DNA of 64,000 bases from Butyricicoccus pullicaecorum (GTDB lineage Bacteria; Bacillota; Clostridia; Oscillospirales; Butyricicoccaceae). Made by a program: the position numbers and the translations under genes. Position 1 is the stretch's first letter. Each line of letters begins with the position of its first letter. The stretch lies in assembly GCA_018365995.1 (NCBI GenBank), contig JAGZIY010000001.1, forward strand, positions 62,001 to 126,000. Reading direction: 5' to 3'. The notes below the pieces were generated by a model, which saw only the letters and a list, made by a program, of their open reading frames with translations, was not told where the DNA came from and searched no databases. Positions 7,809-16,011 of the stretch are shown piece by piece.

Positions 7809-8512
7809 AATGTGATATAATCCTCCGGATTGAGTAATTTTCCGGCACGCCAAAGCTCCAGATGCAGATGTGCGCCTGTTGCTGCGCCGGTTTCGCCGAC
7901 CTGTGCAATGGTTTGTCCTGCCTTAACAGAAGCACCTGTCTGCACGAGCAGCTTTTTACAGTGGGCATAGAGAGAACACAGTCCGTCTGCGTGCTCCAAT
8001 ATAATATAGTTTCCGTAGCTTTTGCTCTGTGCAGCGGTGCGTATGATGCCATCTGATAGGGCATAAATAGGTTCTCCTTCAGGAACTGCGAAATCAACGC
8101 CCTTGTGTAGCTTTTGTTCGCCAGAGATGGGATGCTTGCGCAGACCAAAAGGGGAAACACATACAGCGTCTGCGAGCGGAGAGAGATAGGAAGCACGGAT
8201 GTTTGGAACAAAAGGGTCGATGTCATTCGGAAAAACGCCCGCCGCAGTTGCGGCGAGCGTCTCAGGGGGGAGTGATGATTCGATTTGTGGTTCTTCGAAA
8301 TAGGCCTGTGCGTCTGTGCTGGGGAACGATCCAACCGCCTGCACGGTCTCCTCGAGAGAAAGCTTGCCGGAAAGAAAGGTTTGCACGGTCTGTTGGAATC
8401 TGGAAACTGCGGGTGTTGTACGCAGTAAGGTCGCACATAAGAACAGCAGTGCAAACAAGAAGAAAATACGGTCACGCAGATGAAATTTGGAGCGCTTGGG
8501 TTTGCGATACAT
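7805..8512 (-). CDS. spoIVFA: Membrane-anchored M23/LytM-domain protein, SpoIVFA-like
   Basis: A 235-residue protein. The start ATG at 8512 has AAAGGAGG upstream; the frame is open for another 120 codons without a start signal. A single transmembrane segment lies at about residues 15-32 (RIFFLFALLFLCATLL), then a linker of about 90 residues, then an M23 LytM domain with GLRKHPISGEQKLHKGVDFA and GAATGAHLHLELW. The HxxxD and HxH metal ligands are all present, so the domain could be active. In Bacillus, SpoIVFA holds and regulates SpoIVFB and carries a similar C-terminal domain. The 4-base overlap with the site-2 protease supports a functional pair. Confidence 0.75.
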   Translation of the reverse strand: MYRKPKRSKFHLRDRIFFLFALLFLCATLLRTTPAVSRFQQTVQTFLSGKLSLEETVQAVGSFPSTDAQAYFEEPQIESSLPPETLAATAAGVFPNDIDPFVPNIRASYLSPLADAVCVSPFGLRKHPISGEQKLHKGVDFAVPEGEPIYALSDGIIRTAAQSKSYGNYIILEHADGLCSLYAHCKKLLVQTGASVKAGQTIAQVGETGAATGAHLHLELWRAGKLLNPEDYITL

Positions 8513-8570
8513 GGGAAAACCTCCTTTCGCTGCCCGCTTATCAGATAAGTATAGAGCGCTGTGCAAAATC

Positions 8571-8599
8571 AGTATATGAGGAGAAATACCAGAACATAC
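8571..8599 (-). promoter_or_regulatory. Candidate SigE-type promoter for the spoIVFA-like gene
   Basis: On the minus strand, GTATGTT (8599-8593), a 14-base spacer and CATATACT (8578-8571) resemble the SigE -35 and -10 elements. The spoIVF operon is SigE-controlled in Bacillus. The -35 match is only partial, so this is tentative. Confidence 0.4.
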
Positions 8600-8685
8600 A
8601 GGTAGATGTTGTAAAATCTTTGGCAAACAGATTGTGTGCCGCATAGGATAGGGTATCAATTTGTTTATTAGGAGGGTGTTTTCAC

Positions 8686-8916
8686 ATGGTTTGGATTGTA
8701 TTTCATGGGCAAACACAGGCGATACAGTGTCGAAAGCTGCTTGCGGAAAACGGTGTGATTGGACACTTGGGAAAACCGCCGCGTGAGCAGGGACAGGATT
8801 CCTGCGCGTGGGCGGTTGGAATCCAGTGGGAAGCGCACGAAAAGGCAGTACAGGTTTTACGAAGATATGGGGTTTCCCCATGTGCGTGGCTGGATGCGGA
8901 AGGTGGGAAAATATGA
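8686..8916 (+). CDS. DUF3343 protein (putative Se/S carrier-like)
   Basis: A 76-residue protein of the DUF3343 family, a small ferredoxin-like fold that recurs next to cysteine desulfurase-like enzymes and selenium genes. Visible: an N-terminal VWIVFHGQTQAIQCRKLLAE with a conserved Cys, a central LGKPPREQGQDSCAWAVGI and a C-terminal RRYGVSPCAWLD. The cysteines could carry sulfur or selenium, but that is inference. The ribosome site GGAGGG precedes the ATG. Its stop overlaps the next gene by ATGA, so the pair is translationally coupled. Confidence 0.82.
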   Translation: MVWIVFHGQTQAIQCRKLLAENGVIGHLGKPPREQGQDSCAWAVGIQWEAHEKAVQVLRRYGVSPCAWLDAEGGKI

Positions 8917-10034
8917 TATATCTCGATCAGGCAGCGACTTCACTGCAAAAGCCGCCTGCGGTAGCAGCCGCAATGGAAGAAGCCATGCGAACTTGTGCAG
9001 GATATGGACGAAGCGGACACCGTGCGGCTGTCCGTGCGGGAGAAATGGTTTATACCTGTCGGGAGACAGCCGCAAAGTTGTTTTCTATGCCTGACCCCAG
9101 TCGAGTAATTTTTACGATGAATGCAACCCACGCATTAAACCTTGCCATTCATGGACTGTGCAATGCACAGACTAAGGTAGCTGTCAGTGGATATGAACAC
9201 AATTCGGTTTTGCGTCCACTGCATTATTTGGGCTGCTCTGTGCATAGGATAGAAAGCCGTCTGTTCGACTGCGCAGATTTTCTCTGTAAGGCAGAGCAGG
9301 CAATTCACCAAGGGGCAGAGTTTTTTATCATCAACCATGTTTCCAATGTATTTGGCAGCATTGTTCCGCTCGAGGCGTTGGATACCCTGCTGCAGCATTA
9401 TGGGATCCCTATGATTGTAGATGCTTCACAGTCAGCAGGGGTGTTGGATATCTCGTTTTTGCCGTCGGTAATTGCAATTTGTATGCCGGGACACAAGGGG
9501 CTGCTTGGACCGCAGGGAACCGGACTTTTGCTTTTGGCACCGGATACCGATCCACGTCCTCTTTTGCAGGGGGGGACTGGAAGTGTGTCGTCAGACCTTG
9601 CGCAGCCCACATTTTTTCCGGATCGGCTGGAGAGTGGAACACCCAATATCCCCGGGATTGCTGGACTGGACGCTGCAATGCGCTTTGTGCTTGCAATGGG
9701 AACAGAAGAAATTCGTAAGCGAGAGGAGGATTTACGGCAAGAGTTGGTTCGGGGGCTCGACACGATTTCATGTCTGGAGGTATTTGCATCGGACAGTGAC
9801 CAGAGTGCTGTGGTATCTGTGCGGATACCTGAGATACCCTCAGAGCGGATCGCGCAGGCACTTTCCGAGCGGGATATCTGTGTTCGGGCAGGTCTGCACT
9901 GTGCGCCATGCGCACACAAAACCGCAGGTACAGAACAAACAGGAACGGTGCGTTTTTCTTTTGGTATTTATAATACTGCGGAAGAGCTGCGGCAAACGGT
10001 CTCTTGTTTGCGGGAAATTGCAGAAAACCTTTGA
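8913..10034 (+). CDS. Cysteine desulfurase family PLP enzyme
   Basis: A 373-residue class V aminotransferase-fold enzyme of the EF2568-like cysteine desulfurase family. It has the N-terminal MIYLDQAATSLQKPP, a PLP-binding Lys195 in GHKGLLGPQGTGLL and a candidate catalytic Cys330 in RAGLHCAPCAHKTAGT. Such enzymes release sulfur or selenium from (seleno)cysteine as a protein-bound persulfide. The start ATG at 8913 overlaps the DUF3343 stop; a longer frame back to 8808 exists but would run through DUF3343. No isc/suf scaffold gene is nearby, so iron-sulfur assembly is not the obvious role. Delivery to the DUF3343 partner is the best guess. Confidence 0.87.
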   Translation: MIYLDQAATSLQKPPAVAAAMEEAMRTCAGYGRSGHRAAVRAGEMVYTCRETAAKLFSMPDPSRVIFTMNATHALNLAIHGLCNAQTKVAVSGYEHNSVLRPLHYLGCSVHRIESRLFDCADFLCKAEQAIHQGAEFFIINHVSNVFGSIVPLEALDTLLQHYGIPMIVDASQSAGVLDISFLPSVIAICMPGHKGLLGPQGTGLLLLAPDTDPRPLLQGGTGSVSSDLAQPTFFPDRLESGTPNIPGIAGLDAAMRFVLAMGTEEIRKREEDLRQELVRGLDTISCLEVFASDSDQSAVVSVRIPEIPSERIAQALSERDICVRAGLHCAPCAHKTAGTEQTGTVRFSFGIYNTAEELRQTVSCLREIAENL

Positions 10035-10051
10035 AAAATATGCAAACGCTA

Positions 10052-10080
10052 TTCACATCAGGACTGGAATGTGTTAAAAT
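10052..10080 (+). promoter_or_regulatory. SigA-type promoter ahead of cdaA
   Basis: TTCACA (10052-10057), a 17-base spacer and TAAAAT (10075-10080) give a predicted start near 10087 and a leader of about 140 bases before cdaA. Confidence 0.65.
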
Positions 10081-10115
10081 AAACTCATAGTATGCAAAAA
10101 AATGAGATGGTTTCA

Positions 10116-10212
10116 TCGCGATTTAAGCAATCGTTTTTTGGACAGTGCTTGCTGTCCTCTAAAAGGGCTCAAATCCCTTTTGTTAGTGGAACCGCTCGGT
10201 GGAATTAGAATC
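10116..10212 (+). ncRNA. Structured 5' leader of the cdaA operon (candidate)
   Basis: Three consecutive stem-loops can be drawn: CGATT/AATCG (10119-10133) followed directly by six Ts, GGACAG/CTGTCC (10140-10157), and AAAAGGG/CCCTTTT (10161-10181). The first resembles a small terminator, so the leader could act as an attenuator or riboswitch-like element. I do not recognise a known family: it does not read as the c-di-AMP (ydaO) riboswitch. Confidence 0.4.
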
Positions 10213-10227
10213 TAGGTGTTACAATAT

Positions 10228-11109
10228 ATGGCAGATGCGCTCCGCGTTTTGATGCGCAGTATACAGCTGATATCCATTCAAGATGTCATTGATATGGGAA
10301 TTATGGCTTATGTCATTTACCGTGGCATGAAGCTTTTGAAGGATACAAGTGCAATGCGCCTTGCAAAAGGCATATTGATTATCTTTATTACGCAAATTGT
10401 GGCTGAAAACTTACAACTCAATACAGTTTCATGGATTTTGCGGCAGGTGTTTTCATTTGGTGCATTGTTTCTGGCGATTGTATTTCAGCCTGAGCTGCGC
10501 CGTATGCTGGAACAGCTCGGCAAAGGACAGGGACAGCTGCGTAAATTTTTAACAGGCACAGAGGTGGACATCGTCGCGATTGATCAGTGTATCAATCAAA
10601 CTGTGCTTGCCTGTGAGTCAATGAGTTGGACACGGACTGGTGCGCTCATGGTATTTGAGCGTCAGGAACGCATCAGTGAAATCATTAACACAGGTACACG
10701 AATTGATGCAGAACCATCAGCAGAACTCATTAAGAATATTTTCTTCCACAACTCACCACTGCATGATGGTGCACTGGTCGTGCGTGATGGACGTCTGTTT
10801 TCTGCTGGCTGTGTGCTGCCGCTTTCAGGGAATCAGACGCTTTCGCGTGACCTTGGAACCCGCCATCGTGCAGCAGTCGGCATGAGTGAGGCATCAGATG
10901 CCGTGCTCGTTGTGGTATCCGAGGAGACCGGCGCGATTTCGGTTGCCATCGGAGGAATGCTCAAGCGGCATCTGTCTCCGGAGACCCTGCGTAAAATTTT
11001 GGTCGCAGAACTGACACCAGAGGAAAAAACAGAGACGCCCCAAAAAAGAAAAGGCTTTCTGCAGCGCAAACCAAAGAAAGATGCGGAAAGGAAGGGCAAG
11101 GCAAAATGA
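10228..11109 (+). CDS. cdaA: Membrane diadenylate cyclase CdaA
   Basis: A 293-residue enzyme making c-di-AMP from two ATP. Three N-terminal transmembrane segments (for example FSFGALFLAIVFQPELRRML) precede the DisA_N catalytic domain. The catalytic DGA motif is at 180-182 (SPLHDGALVV) and RHR at 212-214 (GTRHRAAVGMSE). The C-terminus is a basic, lysine-rich tail. ATG at 10228 is preferred, with AGGTG 9 bases upstream, over an in-frame GTG at 10216. The gene overlaps cdaR by ATGA, the usual cdaA-cdaR arrangement. c-di-AMP controls potassium and osmolyte balance and cell-wall integrity. Confidence 0.95.
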   Translation: MADALRVLMRSIQLISIQDVIDMGIMAYVIYRGMKLLKDTSAMRLAKGILIIFITQIVAENLQLNTVSWILRQVFSFGALFLAIVFQPELRRMLEQLGKGQGQLRKFLTGTEVDIVAIDQCINQTVLACESMSWTRTGALMVFERQERISEIINTGTRIDAEPSAELIKNIFFHNSPLHDGALVVRDGRLFSAGCVLPLSGNQTLSRDLGTRHRAAVGMSEASDAVLVVVSEETGAISVAIGGMLKRHLSPETLRKILVAELTPEEKTETPQKRKGFLQRKPKKDAERKGKAK

Positions 11110-12422
11110 AAAAGTTCCTAGAAGAACATGATGTGCCGCGCAAGGTACTGGCAATTTTAATGGCAATTGCGCTCTGGATTGTGGTGGTTGTTAACAACGA
11201 AAGTGTTTTGCGTGAAAATATTATTTCCAATATTCCGGTCATCTACAAAAATGAAGATTTGTTGGAAGATGAGTCTGAACTGCGCATCATTGAAGGACAT
11301 GAACAAACGGTCAATGTGCGGGTATCTGGCCCTTATGCCGCGCTCAGTTCACTGCGTGCAGATGATATTCAGGTGACTGTCGATGTTTCTAAATTCAAAA
11401 GCCCGGGGACTTATACCATCAACACATCAGATGGCTCCTCTGATTATAACCTGCGCATTTTAGGCAATCAGGCGCAGAACATCAATCCTCCGGAAATCGC
11501 ATCTCCGGTTTCGTTTCAGGTGGTTGTAGATACCATTGTAACCAAAGAAATTCCGGTTTCTGTACAGATGGATGGCAAAGCGCCTTCTGGATATCTCTAT
11601 GAGGAACCAGTGATTCAGAAAGAAAAAGTGACCATTACAGGTCCGGGGTCAGTTGTCAGCCGTGTCAAAAAGGCGGTTGCGGTTATTCCGGAAGAAAACT
11701 CTGGAGGGCTGAAAAAGACAACAACGGTTCTGGCATCCTTTAAGTTCCTTGGTGAAAACAACGAAGAAATTGATAAAACGCATATTGTTTGCTCGCCAAA
11801 TGAATTGAGTGTCACGATTCCTGTTTATGTTGTGGCAAAACTGCCGCTTACCGTGGAACTTGTGAACTCTGAGACCCTGACCAAAGATTCGGTATCCGTG
11901 CAGATCGAGCCTGCGGAGCTTTTGGTATATGGCGGAGAGTCGCTGATTACCAACCTTACCAAGCTGGGATTGGGTGAAATTGAACTTGGCACAGTAGAGC
12001 CCAACACGCCAAAAGTGATTCCGATTCCGCTGCCTACTGGTATTACCCGCGTACCCGGACAGCCTGCTGCCGCAAAGGTGACCATTAAGCCGGTCGGTAT
12101 GACGACGAGAGAATTCCCGATTTCTAATATCACGCTGGAAAATACAGGAACCAATCCGGATTTAACTGCAACCTTGCTCACGAATTCTATTACCGTGCGT
12201 ATTCAGGCAGATACAGCATCGCTTTCTAAGCTGACCGCTGACAGTCTCAAGGTCAAGGCGGTTGTCAATGCAGATGAACGTGGACCGGGTATCGTTGAGA
12301 TTCCAGTGGAAATCGAAACAGATGATTTGGAGAACTTCACCGTGCTCAATCCAGAAGAAATTGTAGTCAAGGTGGAAATCAAGCAAACGCAGAATACAGT
12401 GGAGGAAAATAAAGCGGAGTGA
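11106..12422 (+). CDS. cdaR: CdaA regulator with YbbR repeats
   Basis: A 438-residue protein with one N-terminal transmembrane helix (VLAILMAIALWIVVVVNN) and an extracellular part made of about four YbbR repeats. Each is recognisable from the pattern of hydrophobic beta strands ending near phrases such as IQVTVDVSKFKSPGTYTI, VTITGPGSVVSRVKKAVAVI and LKVKAVVNADERGPGIVEI. CdaR binds CdaA in the membrane and modulates its activity. Overlaps at both ends (ATGA with cdaA, GTGA with the FAD enzyme) place it in one operon. It ends in an acidic tail. Confidence 0.92.
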   Translation: MKKFLEEHDVPRKVLAILMAIALWIVVVVNNESVLRENIISNIPVIYKNEDLLEDESELRIIEGHEQTVNVRVSGPYAALSSLRADDIQVTVDVSKFKSPGTYTINTSDGSSDYNLRILGNQAQNINPPEIASPVSFQVVVDTIVTKEIPVSVQMDGKAPSGYLYEEPVIQKEKVTITGPGSVVSRVKKAVAVIPEENSGGLKKTTTVLASFKFLGENNEEIDKTHIVCSPNELSVTIPVYVVAKLPLTVELVNSETLTKDSVSVQIEPAELLVYGGESLITNLTKLGLGEIELGTVEPNTPKVIPIPLPTGITRVPGQPAAAKVTIKPVGMTTREFPISNITLENTGTNPDLTATLLTNSITVRIQADTASLSKLTADSLKVKAVVNADERGPGIVEIPVEIETDDLENFTVLNPEEIVVKVEIKQTQNTVEENKAE

Positions 12423-14005
12423 GTATTCTTGTTTCTAATATTCGTTTGCCATTCGATGAGCCGGAGGGGGCGGCAATTGAACGGGCAAAGCGAATCTGCA
12501 ACGTACAAAGTGAAACCGTTACGGCATCGGTATATCGCACTTCGATTGATGCCAGACGCGGAAAAATCGATCGGGTGTATTCCGTCCTGCTGGACGGGAT
12601 CGTGGAGGAGGAGGCATTTGCAGCAGCGCTGCAAATGCCCTCTGTCTGTTATAAGCAGGTCGAAGGATTTACGCCGATTTTTGGACAGAAATCCCTTACC
12701 CATCGTCCGGTAGTGGTTGGTATGGGACCTGCCGGTTTGTTTGCTGCTTATATTTTGGCAAAATATGGCTACTGCCCACTTGTCTTGGAGCGCGGAGATG
12801 CAATCGAACAGCGCGATCAGGCGGTGCATGCGTTTTGGGAACAGGGGCGGTTCGATTGCGAGAGCAATATTCAGTTTGGCGAGGGCGGTGCAGGCGCTTA
12901 TTCTGACGGAAAGCTGACCACGCGCATCAACGACCCCTTGTGTGATGAGATTTTACGTATTTTTACCGTGCATGGAGCACCGGAAGAAATTCGGCGCTTG
13001 GCAAAGCCGCATATTGGAACCGATATCCTGAAGGATGTTGTGCGCAGAATGCGCGAACAAATTATAGAATGGGGCGGGGAGGTGCACTTCCGTGCACCAG
13101 TTACAGGCATACAAACACAGCAGGGCACGCTCTGCGCAGTCGAGGTGGACGGACAGCCTGTCAGCTGTGAGCGTGCGATTTTTGCCTTGGGACACAGTGC
13201 ACGCGATACCTTTTTTACCCTGCACGACCAAGGAGTGTTCTTCGAACCCAAGCCGTTTTCGGTCGGTGCAAGGATTGAGCATCTGCAAACAGAAATCGAC
13301 CGATCCCGTTATGGCAGGTATGCGGGACACAAGGCCCTGCCACCTGCCGAATACAACCTGTCCCATCGGGAAAATGGACGTGCCTGTTATTCATTTTGTA
13401 TGTGTCCCGGGGGGCATGTGGTTGCAGCACAGAGCGAAGCGGATACGATTGTGACCAATGGCATGAGTTACCATGCGCGAAGTGGATGCAATGCCAATGC
13501 AGCCATTGCCGTTTCGGTGGAGCCGACAGACTACGCGGACGGTACGCCTTTTGGTGGGATTGCCTTCCAGCGTGCACTGGAACAGGCTGCCTATCAGAAA
13601 ACAGGAAGCTATGAAGCACCTTGTCAGCTGGTTGGAGATTTTTTGGACGGAACAGATTCAAAGCGGTTTGGAAAGGTGCTGCCCACCTATCCGATGGGAA
13701 CACAGTTTTGTGACCTGAATCAGCTGTTTCCACGTTTTGTTTCCAAACAGATGCAGACCGGTCTTGCAGTGTTTGCAAGACAGCTGCGTGCGTTTGGAGC
13801 CAGAGATGCAGTGCTCACAGCGCCCGAAACCCGAACCTCATCTCCTGTGCGCATGACACGGGGACAGGATTTATTTAGCCGGTCAGTTGCAGGGCTCATT
13901 CCTTGTGGGGAAGGTGCGGGATATGCCGGAGGAATTATGTCGGCTGCGGTGGATGGTATGCGTGCCGCTTGCCGTATTATGGAAGAATTTAAGCGATTGG
14001 AGTGA
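12419..14005 (+). CDS. FAD-dependent dehydrogenase (COG2509 type)
   Basis: A 528-residue flavoprotein of the uncharacterised NAD(P)/FAD-dependent dehydrogenase group. After an N-terminal domain of about 95 residues that is characteristic of this group, a dinucleotide-binding motif VVVGMGPAGLFAAYILAKYG appears. Then come ESNIQFGEGGAGAYSDGKL, a central substrate domain, and a C-terminal FAD-contacting AGLIPCGEGAGYAGGIMSAA. Substrate unknown. The start is GTG at 12419, overlapping the cdaR stop by 4 bases. This position in a cdaA operon is usually held by glmM; its replacement here is noted separately. Confidence 0.85.
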   Translation: MSILVSNIRLPFDEPEGAAIERAKRICNVQSETVTASVYRTSIDARRGKIDRVYSVLLDGIVEEEAFAAALQMPSVCYKQVEGFTPIFGQKSLTHRPVVVGMGPAGLFAAYILAKYGYCPLVLERGDAIEQRDQAVHAFWEQGRFDCESNIQFGEGGAGAYSDGKLTTRINDPLCDEILRIFTVHGAPEEIRRLAKPHIGTDILKDVVRRMREQIIEWGGEVHFRAPVTGIQTQQGTLCAVEVDGQPVSCERAIFALGHSARDTFFTLHDQGVFFEPKPFSVGARIEHLQTEIDRSRYGRYAGHKALPPAEYNLSHRENGRACYSFCMCPGGHVVAAQSEADTIVTNGMSYHARSGCNANAAIAVSVEPTDYADGTPFGGIAFQRALEQAAYQKTGSYEAPCQLVGDFLDGTDSKRFGKVLPTYPMGTQFCDLNQLFPRFVSKQMQTGLAVFARQLRAFGARDAVLTAPETRTSSPVRMTRGQDLFSRSVAGLIPCGEGAGYAGGIMSAAVDGMRAACRIMEEFKRLE

Positions 14006-14011
14006 TTCAAA

Positions 14012-14422
14012 ATGGTACAGAAAGCCATTGTAAAAAAAATTTTAGATACGCAGCATGCAGAAATTGAGGTGCAGCGTCAATCAGCCTGTGGGCATGACTG
14101 TGCAAAGTGTGGTGGCTGTGGTGCGCCGACCGAGCGTATTCAAGCAGTGGCAGAAAATCCAGTACAGGCCAGCGTCGGAGATATTGTTACGGTAGAAGGC
14201 TCCAGCAAGCAGATTTTGGGCATGGCTGCGGTCGTATATACCATGCCGCTCATCTTATTTTTTGTATTTTATGGTGCTTGCGCAGCGCTGCATCTGACAG
14301 AAGGGATTTCTGTTCTTGCAGGCATTGCTGGGTTTGCAATTGGTATCCTGATTGCGATTCGCCGCAATCATCAGATGAAAAAGTCGGGTGAGATCGTATT
14401 CAAAATTGTGAAAAGAGGGTAA
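14012..14422 (+). CDS. RseC/MucC-like (SoxR-reducing) membrane protein
   Basis: A 136-residue protein with a soluble N-terminal domain carrying a cysteine cluster CGHDCAKCGGCGAP at about residues 27-40. Two transmembrane helices follow (GMAAVVYTMPLILFFVFYG and VLAGIAGFAIGILIAI). The architecture matches the RseC_MucC family, linked in other bacteria to electron transfer (Rnf or SoxR reduction) and envelope stress. The four cysteines suggest an iron-sulfur or zinc site. It follows the FAD enzyme by 6 bases, so the two may be redox partners. A terminator closes the operon at 14450. Confidence 0.82.
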   Translation: MVQKAIVKKILDTQHAEIEVQRQSACGHDCAKCGGCGAPTERIQAVAENPVQASVGDIVTVEGSSKQILGMAAVVYTMPLILFFVFYGACAALHLTEGISVLAGIAGFAIGILIAIRRNHQMKKSGEIVFKIVKRG

Positions 14423-14449
14423 CATAATATTAAAAATTTTTTGAAACAT

Positions 14450-14483
14450 AGACTGCCTTTTGTCAGGCAGTCTTGTTTTTTTT
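14450..14483 (+). terminator. Intrinsic terminator of the cdaA operon
   Basis: Stem GACTGCC/GGCAGTC with an 8-base loop, followed by TTG and eight Ts. Confidence 0.88.
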
Positions 14484-14501
14484 CGGAATATCCTGTAAAA
14501 T
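14473..14501 (+). promoter_or_regulatory. SigA-type promoter for the DUF5685 gene cluster
   Basis: TTGTTT, a 17-base spacer and TAAAAT (14496-14501). The -35 element lies inside the T-run of the preceding terminator. A weaker -35 makes this moderately confident. Confidence 0.5.
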
Positions 14502-14549
14502 ATAAAGAATATGGTATGTTGTATAAGTAGGCGGCAAAGGAGCTGAAAG

Positions 14550-15437
14550 ATGTTTGGTTTTATCCGTCCTGTAAAATCTGAATTGAAGGTGCGCGAGGTA
14601 GAGCGCTTTCAAACCGTATACTGTGGGCTTTGTCATGAGATTCGGCGGCGCTATGGACGGCTGCAAACCTTTTTTTTGAGCTATGATATGACTTTTTTGG
14701 CACTTGTCCTGCAAGCAGTGTATTCGGAAAAAAACGAGGTTGTGCATTGCCGCTGCATTGCAAGCCCGGTCAAAAAGAAAACAGTGGCAGCCTCGTCTCC
14801 AATGCTTGCATACACGGCAGATATCAGTGTGCTGCTGACGTATCATAAAATACAGGACAGTCTGCACGATGAATCTGGTGCAAAACGGCTGATTGCCCTT
14901 TGTCTGGAGCGCCTCGCACGCCGCGATTATCACAAGGTTTGTGCAGTACAACCAAGGCTGGACGCTACCATACGGCAATGTTTAGACGAACTTCTGCTGA
15001 TGGAAAAACAACAGACTGCTTCCCTCGACCGAACAGCGGATACATTTGCACGTATTTTGCAGGCAGTGGTACCGCAAGACAGCGCAGAGCTGGAACGGCG
15101 CGTGATGGAACAGATGTTTTACCATACAGGGCGATGGCTTTATCTGATAGATGCCTGTGCGGACTTGGAGGACGATTTTCGGACAGGCTCGTACAATCCG
15201 GTACGCCTGCGCTTTGCGCTGAAAACGCCTGATCTTGCACCTGTTCGGGAGTACATGGAGCACACGCTGGAACGCTCCCTTTTGGATATTCACAATGCCT
15301 GTCAGCTTCTCACTTTCTATCAAGATAAAGGGCTGATTGAAAATATAATTGATCTGGGGCTGCCGCTGATTACTCGGCAAGTGCTGGACGGAACTTATCA
15401 TGTAAATGGAGGACATGAAGCACATGGATCCTTATAA
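14550..15437 (+). CDS. DUF5685 family protein
   Basis: A 295-residue protein of the DUF5685 family. The N-terminus MFGFIRPVKSELKVREVERF and the CxxC in TVYCGLCHEIRRRYG are the family signature. The rest is predicted helical (SYDMTFLALVLQAVYSE, later FYHTGRWLYLIDACADLEDD). No function is established. The helical core and aspartate-rich stretch recall lipid- or isoprenoid-handling folds, but that is only an impression. The ribosome site AAAGGAG is good. It overlaps the J-domain gene by 14 bases, and the two families recur together, suggesting joint action. Confidence 0.82.
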   Translation: MFGFIRPVKSELKVREVERFQTVYCGLCHEIRRRYGRLQTFFLSYDMTFLALVLQAVYSEKNEVVHCRCIASPVKKKTVAASSPMLAYTADISVLLTYHKIQDSLHDESGAKRLIALCLERLARRDYHKVCAVQPRLDATIRQCLDELLLMEKQQTASLDRTADTFARILQAVVPQDSAELERRVMEQMFYHTGRWLYLIDACADLEDDFRTGSYNPVRLRFALKTPDLAPVREYMEHTLERSLLDIHNACQLLTFYQDKGLIENIIDLGLPLITRQVLDGTYHVNGGHEAHGSL

Positions 15438-16011
15438 AGTATTGGGCATAACCCCACAAACCAGTGATGATGATGTTAAACGTGCATACCGTGAGCTGGC
15501 GCGCAAATATCATCCGGACAACTATGTAAACAATCCGCTGGCTGATTTGGCAGAAGCGCGTATGAAGGAAATCAACGAAGCATATGACATGATTATGAAT
15601 CAGCGATCCGGAAAAGCTTCTTCACAGCAGACCGGATACAACGATACGTATCAGCAAAATACCACAGATAGCGGTATTTATGGGAAAATACGCAGCGCGA
15701 TCACTTCGGGCAACCTTGCAATGGCAGAGGAAATGCTGGCACGTTTGTCGGGGCGGGATGCAGAATGGTATTTCCTCATGGGAACCATTTATTTTCGAAA
15801 AGGCTGGTATGATGAGGCGCAGCGGTGCTATACACAGGCGTGCTCCATGGATCCGGCTAATTTGGAATACAAAAGTGCACTCAATAATCTTAACATGGGC
15901 GCAAATTATGGGGGATATCGTCCGATGAGTACGGTAAGCACCTGTGATTGCTGTACGCAGCTGCTTTGCTGCAACTGTTTGGCAAATTGCTGCTGTGGAG
16001 GCGGCTGCTAA
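15424..16011 (+). CDS. J-domain protein with TPR-like middle and cysteine-rich tail
   Basis: A 195-residue protein. Residues 1-65 form a J domain (DPYKVLGITPQTSDDDVKRA, HPD at 30-32), which would stimulate a DnaK-type chaperone. A helical tetratricopeptide-like segment follows (WYFLMGTIYFRKGWYDEAQR). The last 22 residues hold ten cysteines (CDCCTQLLCCNC and on). It lacks the G/F and zinc-finger regions of true DnaJ, so it is a specialised co-chaperone. ATG 15424 has GGAGG 11 bases upstream; ATGs at 15406 and 15415 are too close to that site. It overlaps DUF5685 and ends on the start codon of the next gene. Confidence 0.85.
   Translation: MDPYKVLGITPQTSDDDVKRAYRELARKYHPDNYVNNPLADLAEARMKEINEAYDMIMNQRSGKASSQQTGYNDTYQQNTTDSGIYGKIRSAITSGNLAMAEEMLARLSGRDAEWYFLMGTIYFRKGWYDEAQRCYTQACSMDPANLEYKSALNNLNMGANYGGYRPMSTVSTCDCCTQLLCCNCLANCCCGGGC

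Noticed and set aside
7696..8475. 259-codon open frame on the minus strand overlapping the spoIVFA/B-like pair
   Set aside because: It is a different frame of the same strand through both genes, with no start signal and no recognisable domain.
8642..8650. CATAGGATA before the DUF3343 gene as a SigK -10
   Set aside because: No AC lies 16-17 bases upstream; a weak SigA arrangement (TTGGCA, 18 bases, TAGGAT) explains it equally well.
10180..10215. GTGGAACCGC in the cdaA leader, similar to the T-box antiterminator core
   Set aside because: The flanking T-box stems, the specifier loop and a following terminator are missing, and cdaA is not an amino-acid or tRNA-related gene.
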